A DNA stretch of 64,000 nt. It comes from Echinarachnius parma (Eukaryota; Echinodermata; Echinoidea; Clypeasteroida; Echinarachniidae). The stretch is taken from the NCBI GenBank assembly GCA_037951105.1, contig JBAMJV010003281.1:45390-109389 (forward strand), given 5' to 3'. A model generated the notes under the pieces. The model ran no database searches. It had not been told where the DNA came from and saw nothing but the letters and a program-made list of their open reading frames with translations. Each line of letters opens with the position of its first letter. Position 1 is the stretch's first letter. Both the position numbers and the translations under genes were made by a program. Of this stretch, positions 34,601-46,535 are shown one piece after another.

Positions 34601-35115
34601 TATGAATATGATAAGGTATGAGAGAACCACTAGAGTTCCAAGTAAGTTTTGATGATTTGGACAATGTTACTAAGTCCCTTTAATTGTATTATGTTTTACA
34701 TTAGTTCCCTTCTTTGTACAGCAATATAATTTGTACTTATGTTAAATATATTCAATCGATTTTTTGTGAACAAAATTGTTTTAGGACTCACATCGACTAA
34801 GGCTTCCATAAAAATACGAATTTGATCGATATCAATTATACTGTATAGTGCTTATCTATGACCTGCATCACTTGTACAATAGTGGATGCTTTTTCATCTT
34901 GTATAATCAGCTCTTTGCTAAACATTTTGGCGTTATAACTTGTTGCTCCACTCGTTTCATTTTCAACAATGCTGCCCCCCCCTATGATTATGTTTTCCGA
35001 ACCTTTCGCCGCGCCTGTTTATGAAATGTATATACAACATACTAGCTCTCTGTAGTATGCCAAAAGTATGCTTATGTTCGTATAAACTGATGTACATGTA
35101 TATTGATTATGGATT

Positions 35116-36057
35116 ATGGATTATGGATAATATATTTACTATTATTGATTGAACATACGGGCGCCCTGCCCTGAAATTGATACGTAGATATGAGCGTTGT
35201 AGCAAGAAGGTGGCTTGGCTCGACCGTGGGTTCGAATCAACCGGTGGGGGCCGGATGGTAGGGGAGTGTCATGGCGACGTATCGTACGCTGGTTCGGTAG
35301 GCGGACCGAACCAGTGTCCCGATGATTGGTTGAGTGCCCGTGTGCACCGGCCAATCGACGCGGCCCGTTTTTGACCTATCGGGAACGTGCTCGCTTATGT
35401 GAGATTCTGCGTTGGGAGCCGTAGAGCCGATTGTCTACATTAGAATATATCATTTGACAAAGTGTTGCAGCGGCACACGAAACGTCATGATCTTTTAGAT
35501 TCCTAGTTGACCATACATTGCGAGACAAACGAATATCACTAGCGATATTATTTCCCATACTATATCCGCAATGGATAATATATTTACTATTATTGATTGA
35601 ACATACGGGCGCCCTGCCCTGAAATTGATACGTATATATGAGCGTTGTAGCAAGAAGGTGGCTTGGCTCGACCGTGGCTTCGAATCAACCGATGGGGGGC
35701 CGGATGGTAGGGGAGTGTCATGGCGACGTATCGTACGCTGGTTCGGTAGGCGGACCGAACCAGTGTCCCGTTGATTGGTTGAGTGCCCGTGTGCACCGGC
35801 CAATCGACGCGGCCCGTTTTTGACCTATCGGGAACGTGCTCGCTTATGTGAGATTCTGCGTTGGGAGCCACGGTAGAGCATAAATACCGATTGTCTACAT
35901 TATATTATATCATTTGACAAAGTGTTGCAGCGTCACACGAAACGTCATGATCTTTTAGATTCCTAGTTGACCATACATTGCGAGACAAACGAATATCACT
36001 AGCGATATTATTTCCGATACTATATCCGCAATGGATAATATATTTACTATATAGATT
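35116..36057 (-). mobile_element. Tandem Penelope-like terminal repeats (two copies, 448-bp period)
   Basis: GAACATACGGGCGCCCTGCC starts at 35151 and 35599; the two units are nearly identical, ending CGCAATGGATAATATATTTAC. CACACGAAACGTCATGATC and GACAAACGAATATCACTAGC also occur at 50245-50310, the 5' end of the Penelope element at 46536-50323. The minus-strand frame keeps RTIRRHDTPLPSGP, like the C-terminal tail of that element. Tandem pseudo-LTRs are a known arrangement for this class. Confidence 0.8.
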
Positions 36058-36124
36058 ATGTTCGACACTTTTGTTGCCACGCATCAACAATACTATGCAC
36101 ATGTATTGAGTTTCATGTTCGTAC

Positions 36125-36692
36125 TTAAAGGGGAATTCCACTCCAGAAATGTGATGTTTGCTATAAAATGAGGTGAATATGAAGAATCATGATCGAAAAT
36201 CTGAGCAAAAACGGTAGAGCAATAAAAAAGTTATGACAGGATGAACTTTGCTCCGATTTTTAGTATCGTTCGGAATTGCTATGGATCGTGACGTCACTTG
36301 CGAGCTGCAACCATTTTGACTTCTACATGGAAATTTTATAAAATTTAAATTTTCTTCATAACAAAGCAAATTTATGAGCTTAAAAATTCCATTGAGGTTG
36401 GCCCATCGATATTCTTCTAAGAATTCGTGAAAACAAGCAGAGAAAAATATTTTTTTAGCAACGAAAATGAGAAATAAGTGTATTTTCATGTACTAAAGCC
36501 ATGAAGAGTTGCTCGTGAATGATGCTGCATATGGCGGCAATTTTGAAACGATCGCTCATTACTACATGATGTTCAAGTAGGTATAACTCCCGTGTTTATT
36601 GTCCGATTTTGATCAAATTTTCACCAATTATTCCTCTTGTTCTGCTTATTCAAACAACGAATGGTTTTATCAGGCCCGGAATACCCCTTTAA
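36125..36692. mobile_element. TTAA-bounded transposon, family F4
   Basis: TTAA at 36125-36128 and 36689-36692. Termini AGGGGAATTCC and rc AGGGGTATTCCGGGCC are inverted. The 560-bp core contains no transposase frame. It sits between the Penelope repeats and the next part of module S. Confidence 0.82.
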
Positions 36693-37458
36693 CCTCTCGA
36701 TCCCGTACGGATATTGATGCTTAATGATACGTTGGTTATTATACGGTTGATCGGTTTCGGATACGACAGTGTATTAGTGATAACATTATACAACATAATC
36801 AGTTGGAAGTTGTATTATACGTACCGTATTGTTATTGTATATTACTTATTGTTAAACTGCTTTGCTTGTATGATACTGTATACTTGTAAAGTCCTTTGTT
36901 ACATCAATTTTGCTGTGATAATGTTGAATGATGTTTTAGTTCGTATCTTAATTGGCTCATCAACTTTAACTTGATACATATCTTTGTATACAAATGTATA
37001 TACAACATACCAACTCCCTGTTATGTATGCAAGGTTAAAGATTTAAGCAAACATTATGTTTATGCTAAAGAAGCATCTACAATTATTAATGTTACAATTT
37101 TGATGTATTTTATTGGCATACTTTTCTTTTCTTCATCCGGCTTCAATTTGTGTATAAAATTAAATTGTATTATGGTTCATGGGTATTTGACATAGCATTT
37201 TGTTTATGAAAGTAATATTATTTGGTTAAAAACTGTTTTGATGAAAACTTTTCTATAACTCAAATCGATGACAAGTTGACATTTGTATAACAAAAATGGA
37301 ATTTTGCTTCGATATTTATGTGTTATTTGAATACTGCTTCACCTGTCCAATAATGTATTTTTTAAAGCAGCTTTCCAGTTAATTTATCAACATCTCTTTG
37401 GGGGTAATGAATATATTTAAACCTATTTTGGTGAAGACCCCCTTGTTTGCGCACATCG

Positions 37459-38085
37459 ACAATACGATCAATGAGATGAAAATGTTATTATTTGCTTCAC
37501 TTCAAATACATTTACAGCAGCAAGTTGATAAATAGCGAAGTATTGATTAACGTTAAACTGAACACTGTGTTAGCTATAATCGATAATTATTTTAACATGT
37601 TATAATGTATATATTTAACTTGGTTGTCTTGTATGATATTGTGTTTTTTGCACTAGCTTTCATCAACAGCTATCGTGGAATGATTACGAACATTATTTTG
37701 AATAATATTTTGGGGAACACCATTAATTGTCGGGTCACATTCACTGTAAGTTGTAAGTTCCATGTTATTCTAATTTTTAATTGCGGTCATTGACACATAT
37801 ACTTGTTGTGTTTACCATGGAATATGATGATTATTTGTTTTTCTTCCATTGCATACTCATGATGACTATAACTTACATAATGTTGAACTCTACGTACATA
37901 TATAATTATTCAAAACAACTGTTAACGTTTCTACTAACGACGATCTTTCAGGTTTGAGAAAGATCAATTAAACAGCTTCAAAACATCTATAAATGAGTAA
38001 GAATGATTTCTTGTTTACCCTGTGTGCATTTTAAAAGCTTTTTATATTTTAATTTAAATATATGAATGCATTTCAATTTTTGTTT
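37459..38085 (+). repeat. Module Q, copy 2
   Basis: Matches 17099-17640 closely, including a 62-codon frame starting MYIFNLVV at 37605 that differs in few residues. That frame is short, AT-rich and lacks family signals; coding status is doubtful. Confidence 0.85.
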
Positions 38086-38336
38086 GTAATAGTTGATTAC
38101 GAGTACGGATGGTCAGATATATGTGGATGTATGCGTGTGCATTTGATTTGTGCTGTGTTGAGACATAGGGGTCTGTTTCATTTGACATGTTGATGTACAA
38201 TATTATATCAACATTTATTATTATTATTACAAGGAAGACAGTGATCGATTCACTCTACCTTTTTGTCGAATTAATTTTCTTGTAAACATATATATTACAT
38301 AATAATAATGATAATAATAATAACAATAATAATAAT

Positions 38337-39350
38337 TATTTGAAATTGCGTTTAGTGTGATATAAACTGCGTGATCACGGGAGAGTATGCGTGTAGGTGG
38401 GGTGGGGTGGGGTGGGGGGGGGGGGGGGGGGGGTCGCTGTAGCTCATCTAGTCCCCTGATTAGTACCCAAATAGTACCTGACAAATTATAATCCATCAAA
38501 CGTCATTGCGAAATGATTCCATGTCAATGTGTAGGTGGATGGGGTCCAATGCATTTGAAAGAATCAGTTATCCAGGATCGCTTTAGGCGAATTGTAAAGA
38601 ATACAGTAGTACATAGAACACCACCAATAATGGACTTGGCGCTACACAACTACCTAGCCAAGCCATTCCAGGGGTCTATGGAGCGGCAATTGGGTGTGAA
38701 AACGTTTTTTTTTTAAAGCGGCACATACCCGTCTTACACTATACAGGAGTGCCCCCCACCGGGTTTAAGGGGGGGGGGGGGGTGGGGGTGCAGTAACAAT
38801 CCACCAAACGTCATTGAGAAATGGTTCCACGCCGACTGTGTGGGTGGATTAGGTTCAATGCATTTGAAAGAACCAGTGACACTGCATCGCTTACAAAGGA
38901 TGTTAACACCAGCAATACCGCCTCGCTTTATGCACTGCTTACATGTATAACAATTATTATCACCGTCACTGTGCGAGTTGAATACTCATTACAACGCGAT
39001 ATTGAAATCAAGTGGCCGAATGATTTTCACGTCCAAGTTCCTCATTCTGAGTGAAGATACTACTACCGCGCTGTACTAGGAAAAGCAAACTGTTTCCCAT
39101 ATATTTCAGAAATTGCGAGGAATAATATTGATCAGTTTTGTATGCTAAGGACGAATCCAGTTTGAATCCTCGGAACAAAATTGTCGCTTGGCTCATCCAT
39201 GTAAGTAGGCCTACACAGTTGTGACCAAATCAATGTATTTACCCGTACAAGTATGGATTATCAATGTTGTTTGACAAGTTCCACTGTTGAGACAAACAAG
39301 TAGCTTGTGTGGTGTAGGCCTACCGTTAAGCACACATTTTAGATTTAAAG
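38337..39350 (+). repeat. Module P, copy 3
   Basis: TTTGAAATTGCGTTTAGTGTG, GGTGGGGTGGGG plus G run (38396-38433), two AACGTCATTG.GAAATG sub-repeats, and the conserved short frame ending at 39054. It continues past an insertion to about 39750. Confidence 0.88.
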
Positions 39351-39351
39351 T

Positions 39352-39631
39352 TTATCGCCGGTTTCTCATTACAATGTAGACCGCGGGCCGTCGGTCGAAA
39401 TTCGTTCGTTTCGTGCCTCACCTCCCATATCTATCTCATTTGTACATATATTGAACATAAAATGATAAATATAATATAATAACATTCCGAAACTCGTCAA
39501 GCTCAAAAGTTGCACATTTTTTCAAAAAGTGGAAAAAATTTGACAAATTACAAAACTCTTTGGAAATGTATCCAATCCCAGTGCATCTTTCATTGGAACG
39601 TAACGCGATCCCGTTAGCAAGAGCCAATCAG
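39352..39631. mobile_element. 280-bp retroposon-like insertion with 16-bp target duplication
   Basis: ATTTTAGATTTAAAGT is at 39336-39351 and 39632-39647. Module P copy 2 has a single equivalent (24163-24178) and no insert. The insert is AT-rich with a GC-rich left end (GACCGCGGGCCGTCGG). The duplication length suits a SINE or truncated LINE, but no pol III box was found. Confidence 0.75.
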
Positions 39632-39884
39632 ATTTTAGATTTAAAGTGTCTCGTTACAATGATGATTAATTACCATTGCAGGCTTCATTTTAGATGCAGG
39701 AACCAACATTTCGACATGTGTTGGGCAATGCAATTTCTCAAACGCATTGTAATGGAGTTATAATTAAACCCTCATGTACAGCACACAGACATATATAATA
39801 ACATAATATTAATTTTAATTATGTCAACAAGCGCTGTACGCAGGGCAAATTGCAATATCAACAAATGATTTTAAAGTCAGATAT

Positions 39885-40912
39885 ATTGGAGGACTGCCTG
39901 TTGTGGCCTACCTTGTCGAAGGATTTGCTAAAGTCGGCGATGATTGTGTCAGTTTGTTTGTTCTCCTCCATGTTGTTCAAGAGGTCACTGACGAAGCCAG
40001 TAAGTTGGAGTTCACATGACTTCTTTGCCCGAAACCGTGTTGCAGAGGGTAGAGGATGATATTCCTACTGGCGTGGGTCATGATGCTGCTTTCAATGATA
40101 TGTTCCATCATTTTGCAGGCAATGCATGTAAGGGAGATGGGGCGATAGTTCCCAGGATCTGTTTTGTCTCCATCCTTGAATATAGGAACCACATTTGCAA
40201 GGCGCCAATCACCAGGTACTTCACCTGTCTCGTAGGAGAGCTGGAATATTGCACACATAGATGGAGCTACGACGCTCGAGAGCTCGTGTAGTACCATTGC
40301 CGGGATCCCATCAGGTCCGGGAGCCTTGTTATTCTCTCAGTTGTGATATGGATTTCAGGCATGGCATCGAAGGGGGAGACGTCTGGAAGTAGGTCAGCAG
40401 GTTGGTCTGTCTCATGGTGAAGACTGACTTGAAGTGGTTGTTCAGTGCTTCTGCTTTGTCCTTCGGGCTTGTCACATTTTGGTTGTCTGTCTTCAGCACA
40501 GGAATTCCACTACGGTATGTTTTGTAGTTCTTCACACATCTCCAGAACTTTCGCATTCCCTCGTACTGGTTTGAGTCATCATCAGATGTGAATATAGATT
40601 CGAGGTGGTTCCAGTATGCTTGTCGTGCTTCTGATTGGACGCTGTGTTTCAGTTCTAGCAGTTCGTCCTCCAAAAGGAGAGGAACAGGGTTGTGTTCCTT
40701 CTTCATCCGGCTGGCTTTCTTGTGTAGTCTATCCCTTCTCTTGATGAGTCGTATGTTGTCTGGGGTGATCCATGGCATGTCATGTTTACAGCCCAACATC
40801 TTCTTGGGAACGAATTTCTCAGACCCCTCTTCAATGCCTGACTTGAATAGCATCCACAGTTCATTGACTGATGCAGTACCTGACTTCTCTGATATGTTGT
40901 CTGCCACATGCT
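39885..40912 (-). mobile_element. Jockey-like LINE fragment
   Basis: The minus-strand frame 40907-40329 is the linker between endonuclease and RT (MPWITPDNIRLIKRRDRLHK; KFWRCVKNYKTYRSGIPVL). 40297-39977 holds the first RT motifs (DWRLANVVPIFKDGDK; NYRPISLTCIACK). Near 39920-39950 a DFSK.FDKV motif follows, then the sequence ends. The endonuclease and catalytic core are absent. It abuts duplication unit B at 40912. Confidence 0.85.
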
Positions 40913-41295
40913 GCAGACATATTCATATTTCGTTTTCAATTTTATCACACATTAGAGTAGTTCTAAATGTATGAAATCTAAAAGCTTCCGTGGGCTCCGC
41001 TCCCTGGACCCCACTAAGGATCTCGATATGGGTTACCCTTGACCCAACCCATTCATAGATTCCAGCCATCAATAAACTTTAAATGTGTCAAGAATATTCC
41101 TATATACCTATTGACATCCTAAAAGCGTGCCTGCCATTCGGTTCAAAACTATTTTCGGTCCTCCCTCCCCCCTCCTCCCCCTAATCTTCAAATTATGCAG
41201 ATGCCAATATGGAGCTTCTAACTCTCTCACCTGAGAATCTGGGAAAGTGTGCCCCCGATCACAACAACGGGTCGACGCCTCTGATTCTAGCTGAG

Positions 41296-41812
41296 TTAAA
41301 GGGGTAGTTTAGTTTTGGTAGAGAGGGCGCTGCACATCACAATTTCTTTGTGAGGTAATGAAAAAGTGAGTGTCGAATTTGAGAGAACATGCAATTTTAA
41401 TGGCAGAATAAACTTTATTTGGTCAAAATCGACCCAGAAACGGCTGAAATATCAATAAATATGTCTGACCTTTTGATCATTTGGGGCCCAAATAATTAAT
41501 TGATAAAAAAAAAAAAAAATGCCTGCACTTTTTCAAAAATGATCAAAAGCGTTTTTAAAATAGTTGTTGATGATCTCTCGATTTAATCATTATTTCAACA
41601 AAACATCATAGGCATACTTTTGTATGAAAATGGTTGAAACCAATGCCTTTCTAGAAATGACTCTCTTTGAATGATAACGGGCTTTTTACTTAGTCGTTTG
41701 TAAGTTTGTATACCTTTTGAGCATGGTGAAGTTATAACTATTAGTTTATAATGTTACTGTCCAAGTTTGGTTACTAAAGTTCATCCTTACCAAAACTATG
41801 CTACCCCTTTAA
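41296..41812 (+). mobile_element. TTAA-bounded transposon, family F1, upstream of gene 2
   Basis: TTAA at 41296-41299 and 41809-41812; same position relative to the Death exon as in gene 1. It differs by small indels, e.g. an extra CACTTTTTCAAAAATGATC. Confidence 0.88.
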
Positions 41813-41914
41813 AAACTCGTTACAAATTATCGCATTTATTTGCGCTCATGATACTCAGAATGTACCGTACCATGCACATGATTCCATATATTTTGTTTCG
41901 ACCTTACATTGCAG

Positions 41915-42186
41915 TATCATGGACGATAGGCATCTCCTCAAACTTGCGAAGCTGCTTGCTCCAGTTGACTACATTACACTAGGCATTACCCTTGGAATAC
42001 CACATCCTCAACTAGAGACCATTCTTGCAGAGAAGTTTCATCGCTACACGGAGGCATTCCTGGTCGTTTTCAATCGCTGGAAAACATCCCAACAAAGCGA
42101 TCGGCTCGACTTGTGGCTGGCTCTGGGTGAGAAACTCAGGGAGGCAGAGTTAGGTGGGATAGCTGATCAGATGATCAGAACTGTTT
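41915..42186 (+). CDS. Death-domain exon of gene 2
   Basis: Same acceptor (TTACATTGCAG), ATG at 41919 and donor (GT at 42187) as gene 1, again leaving phase 1. Its 89 residues differ from gene 1 at only a few positions (KLLAPVD for KRLAPGD; FNRWKT for FHRWKA). Joining to 56435-57957 is in phase and yields 596 residues. The intron is about 14.2 kb because of nested insertions, so expression depends on splicing across them. Confidence 0.83.
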
Positions 42187-42246
42187 GTAAGTTGAATTGT
42201 ATTATGATGTGGTTCAGTTGTATTTGAACCGTACTTAACCTCATCA

Positions 42247-43384
42247 TATCTTATTTGTTATTTATTTATTTATTATTTATTTTTTAAATATATGTATACA
42301 GGATGACATGGTCAGTATATACTGTTTCACAACATAGTCCTGTTGTATAAAGATACATACATATACATTTTTGACAAAAATAAAAACAGTATCAATTATA
42401 AAATTAAAGGTACACTTGAGTATTGGTACTTCCCGAAATGCCCCATGACACTAAATTGGTTGGTTTTAATTCCATTTGAAAGTTCATTGAATAAAACATG
42501 TAAAATGAAACTAATTCCCCTTCGAATGCTCTCATAGTTTTAAAATTTGATTTCAAAATATTTTATTTATATATCGTCTGGCAGGACGATATCTGGGAAA
42601 AAAAACAACATAAAATGCTTATACACTTCTTAGTATATAGTTGTTGATGATACTTCTATTTTATTATTATTTCAACTAAACATCACATGCATAATTTTGT
42701 ATGAAAAATTGTTGAAACCAATGATCTTTTAGAGAGCGCCCTCTTGAGTTGCAACGGCTATTTTTAAAATGATAATCGGGTAATTACTTAGTCGTTTGTA
42801 ATTTTCTATACCTTTCGAGCATGGTGGAGTTATAACTATTAGTTTGTTCTGTAATGGTGCAGGGATCGGTTAATAAAATTCAGTTTGACCAAAACTCAAC
42901 TATCCCTTTAAAATCACCCCAAAACCCCAGCTGCTAGGGTAGGACATGTTATTAATTACAGGCTTAACATACAAATTTATTTTAAAGCTATAATAAGAAT
43001 GGCCACATTTAAATTCCGACCGATTATTATACAACATGTACAAACGCATGTTCCACAAAGCACGAACAGTCATTCTAAGCACACGAAGAGAGCTGCTCAC
43101 TGAACAGACACTGTACACGTACAACAATCTAACATTTCATTATGGACTATGAAATCCATAAATAATCATATTTTATGTTAATTTCCTGTTATTTTTAGCT
43201 TCTTGTCTTAATATTAATAATATTTCATTGGTAATGGTGTTCGGAATGTAAAACACGTGATTTGATCAATTTTGTCAGAACATTGTCAACAATACTCACA
43301 TTAATGCTAGGGAAACAGCATAAACACACAGCCATTCACACACAAACACACATTACATTCACTATAAGATAGTCAATAGACACA
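42247..43384 (-). mobile_element. LINE-B, 3' UTR and tail
   Basis: The low-coordinate end is a TTTATTTATTTA-type tail directly against intron sequence. The segment has no coding content and is taken as the 3' part of the minus-strand LINE that resumes at 54005-56042. An F1 element sits inside. Confidence 0.6.
42404..42911. mobile_element. TTAA-bounded transposon, family F1, inside LINE-B
   Basis: TTAA at 42404-42407 and 42908-42911. The core shares AGTTGTTGATGAT and CATCACATGCATAATTTTG with the other F1 copies. Termini AGGTACACTTGAGTATTGG and rc AGGGATAGTTGAGTTTTG are inverted. Confidence 0.85.
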
Positions 43385-43626
43385 AGTTTATTTATTTATT
43401 TATTTATTAATTTCCTCTCATAGGGTGGATGGCCCTTTCAGCGCAGCTGATTTTCAAAGGGGTCCACAAACATAAAAATAACAATAAATATACAGTGAAT
43501 TATACAATAAAATAACATGTAAAACGTGTAAATGCAAGAAGTAAGGCAATGAATTATGTACATGTAGTTACAGCAACTTACATCTAGCAAATAAATGTAC
43601 AAAACAAACAAACTAAAAGACAGTTA
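43385..43626 (-). mobile_element. LINE-A, 3' end
   Basis: Tail (AATA)n on the minus strand at 43387-43410, then 3' UTR (GGTGGATGGCCCTTTCAGCG). It is cut at 43626 by the Penelope insertion and continues at 50324. Confidence 0.75.
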
Positions 43627-43627
43627 T

Positions 43628-46532
43628 GGGTCATTCCATGTCAAATCACCCAATGGATTTCATCGCACCCCCTCCAAATTTGCTAATATTTGGTATGTAT
43701 GATATTTCAACCTTTAAAAGCTCAAATATTTAGGTTTTAGCCCAATCCGCCCAACGGTTTTGGCGCTATGGTCGATTCTTATGGGGGAGTTTTGTAAGAA
43801 ATGGGCATTGGCACCATTTTTCAAATGGCAATTGTCCGTTAACCGTTGGGTCAATTTATGTTGTGATGGTGTCATTGGACTGGGGATGTTATATGCAATC
43901 CATTTATGCCATTTGTTTTCATGCACGAGCGAGTTTGGATACGATAACCTTTGACCTTAGTCTTTGACATTCCATTTTATCTCGTGGATCAAATAATTTT
44001 GAGATTTTTTTTGCCTTAAATGTTGTCTTGATATCATTTCTACAACATATGAAAGAATTGGAGATATATTATTTCTTGTTTTTTCTACAGCCTTGTTTTA
44101 AGTTTCCAAATATCATGTAAAATTGAATTATTTTAGACCTACACCCATGTCCAAGAATTCTATAGGGGTGTATTATGTATGAAAAAGACCTATTCAAAGT
44201 CATGATTATAGCCTATTCACACCCTGGCTTACCACAGTTAAATAGACCTGCTAATCCCAATACAATAGAAATCCAGACAAATGGCATCTATTGATGTTCC
44301 AATGACAAGGGCCCTGTTTCAGAAAGAGATAAAATCAACTGTGAGCCAGATCAAATGTTCTTAATGCACACATCTGATTGGTTGAAATGCAGAAAATGTC
44401 TCTCTCTGCAAAAGGGCCTAGGTGTAGATCTTTTCTTGAATACAATCTTTCAAGTTCAAGTTCAAAATGCAAACTTGTACATCAATCATGAAAGCAAATA
44501 TCTACAGGTATCCCTTTTCAATGAATTTCATGTTTCTATGCAACATTTTATGCAATTAAGTTACATGATTTGCAATCTGTAAACATTCAAACTTGATTCT
44601 TTCCAACTAATCGAACACAAAAAGTAACTACCCCCTTGACCACTACTCATAATTACATAACCAATAATTGTTTGAAGATGTCATTTTACCACAATAATTC
44701 TACAGTTTTGTGTGAAAATCAAACAGCATTGTTTCACAAACCATCAATAATGCATAAGTAGGTGCTGTTTCACAAAAAATGGACAGGCATGTGCAAGTTC
44801 TTGTGACTTTTGAAATTTGGTAATTTGTCTTTAATCTAGCTGTGCTCATTCAGCCATCTCTCATTTCCACACAAAATGTACACAAAACTGTAGAAATATT
44901 GTAGTAAGATGACATCTTGAAACAATTATTGGTTATGAAATTATGAGCAGTTGTCTAGGGGGTAGTTACTTTTTGTGTTTGAATTTTTACAGATTGCAAA
45001 TCATGTAACTATTGCATATATTATTGCATAACTATTGCAATTTATGGTGCATAGAAACATGAAATTCATTGAAAAGGGATACCTGTAGATATTTGCTTTC
45101 ATGATTGATGTACAAGTTTGCATTTTGAACTTGAACTTGAAATATTGTATTCAAGAAAAGATCTACACCTAGGCCCTGTTGCAGAGATAGACATTTTCTG
45201 CATTTCAACCAATCAGATGTGTGCATTAAGAACATTTGATCTGGCTCACAATGGATTTTATCTCTTTCTGAAACAGGGCCCGTGTCAGGTTGGAAACATG
45301 TGGTATCATTGGAACATCAATAGATGCCATTTGTCTGGATTTCTATTGTATGGGGATTAGCAGGTCTATTTAACTGTGGTAAGCCAGGGTGTGAATAGGC
45401 TCTAATCATGACTTTGAATAGGTCTTTTTCATACATAATACACCCCTATAGAATTCTTGGACATGGGTGTAGGTCTAAAATAATTCAATTTTACATGAAA
45501 TTTGCAAACTTAAAACAAGGCTGTAGAAAAAACAAGAAATAATATATCTCCAATTCTTTCATATGTTGTAGAAATCATATCAAGACAACATTTAAGCCAA
45601 ACAAATACTCAAAATTTTTTGATCCACGAGGTAAAACGGAAGGTCAAAGACTAAGGTCAAAGGTTATCGTATCCAAACTCGCTCATGCATGAAAACAAGT
45701 GGCATAAATGGATTGCATTTAACATCCCCAGTCCAATGACACCATCACAACATAAATTGACCCAACGGTTAAAGTGATACCTGTAAAGTGTCAGATATTG
45801 CACAATATGACATTTGAGACTTCAATCCTATATCAATATCATTGTAAAATACAATTGAAAGATTTGTGAAAGTTTGAAAGAAAACGAACACTGTTTACCT
45901 AGTGAAAAAAACGAATATTGAGTTCATATTTTATCACCGAATACTGATGGTCTGCCATACTTTTGTCGCAGTAATGAATGATCCGTTTGAGATATTCGCA
46001 CCCGTGTATTTTTACACACGTAGTACATAATTCATGGAATTTGAACTCGCTCGGCTCAAAGTTCAATCTCCGGAATGTTCTCACGGGTGCTGCATGCGGA
46101 CGTTCTCAGCTGAGACAATTGTACTTGTTTTCAATTGCGTTGATTAACGCTTTAGAAATAATGATTTTCAATGATAATTATCTTCATACTAAAGGGACAT
46201 TTGAAAAAATCAAACCCTATTTTATTCTTCTCTTACCATGAGCTAAACAACACGGTAGAAGAGAAACGAGGAAGCTCCAAGTAATTTTCGTGGATTTGGA
46301 CACTTTGCTTTAATGGACAATTGCCATTTGAAAAATGGTGCCAACGCCCATTTCTTACAAAACTCCCCCATAAGAATCGACCATAGCGCCAAAACCATTG
46401 GGCTGATTGGGATAAAACTTAAATATTTGCGCTTTTCAAGGTTGAAATATCATACTACCAAATATCAGCAAATTTGAAGGGGGTGCGATGACAATTTTCA
46501 CTTTTTTTGGGTGATTTGACATGGAATGACCC
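43628..46532. mobile_element. 2.9-kb foldback with arms over 1 kb
   Basis: GGGTCATTCCATGTCAAATC at 43628 is the exact inverse of the end at 46532, and the arms pair through blocks such as CCATAAGAATCGACCATAGC, CCCAGTCCAATGACACCATC, AAAGGTTATCGTATCCAAAC and TCTACACCTAGGCCCT, meeting near 44850. TTAT is duplicated at 43624-43627 and 46533-46536. The right arm carries an F3 insertion. No transposase; the short frames seen are mirror images of each other in the arms. Confidence 0.88.
45769..46313. mobile_element. TTAA-bounded transposon, family F3, in the foldback arm
   Basis: TTAA at 45769-45772 and 46310-46313. The other arm has the uninterrupted site (CAATTGTCCGTTAACCG, 43835). Termini AGTGATACCTGTAAAGTGTC and rc AGCAAAGTGTCC. 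It is related to element Y in gene 1. Confidence 0.9.
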
Positions 46533-46535
46533 TTA

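Larger units (their letters stand above)
34602..38330 (+). repeat. Module S (3' flank of gene 1) mixed with insertions and module Q
   Basis: 34602-35060, 36693-37060 and 38085-38200 each have counterparts in the same order at 61188-61556, 62995-63330 and 63735-63835 (GAGAACCACTAGAGTTCC; TTTTTTGTGAACAAAATTG; CAGCTCTTTGCTAAACAT; GATTACGAGTAC). Between them lie Penelope terminal repeats (35116-36057), a TTAA element and module Q. No coding sequence was recognised. Confidence 0.8.
40913..42245 (+). repeat. Segmental duplication, unit B left part (gene 2)
   Basis: Counterpart of 28208-29608: CATATTCATATTTCG, GGCTCCGCTCCCTGGACC, the F1 element, and the Death exon. The match breaks at CCTCATCAT and resumes at 56043. 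Confidence 0.93.

Noticed and set aside
37605..37793. 62-codon frame of module Q as a gene
   Set aside because: Present in two copies but AT-rich, short, and with no recognisable family, start context or splice sites; conservation is explained by recent duplication.
44355..45235. Pair of about 70-codon frames MFLMHTSDWLKCRK
   Set aside because: The same sequence in the two foldback arms on opposite strands; short, without family match.
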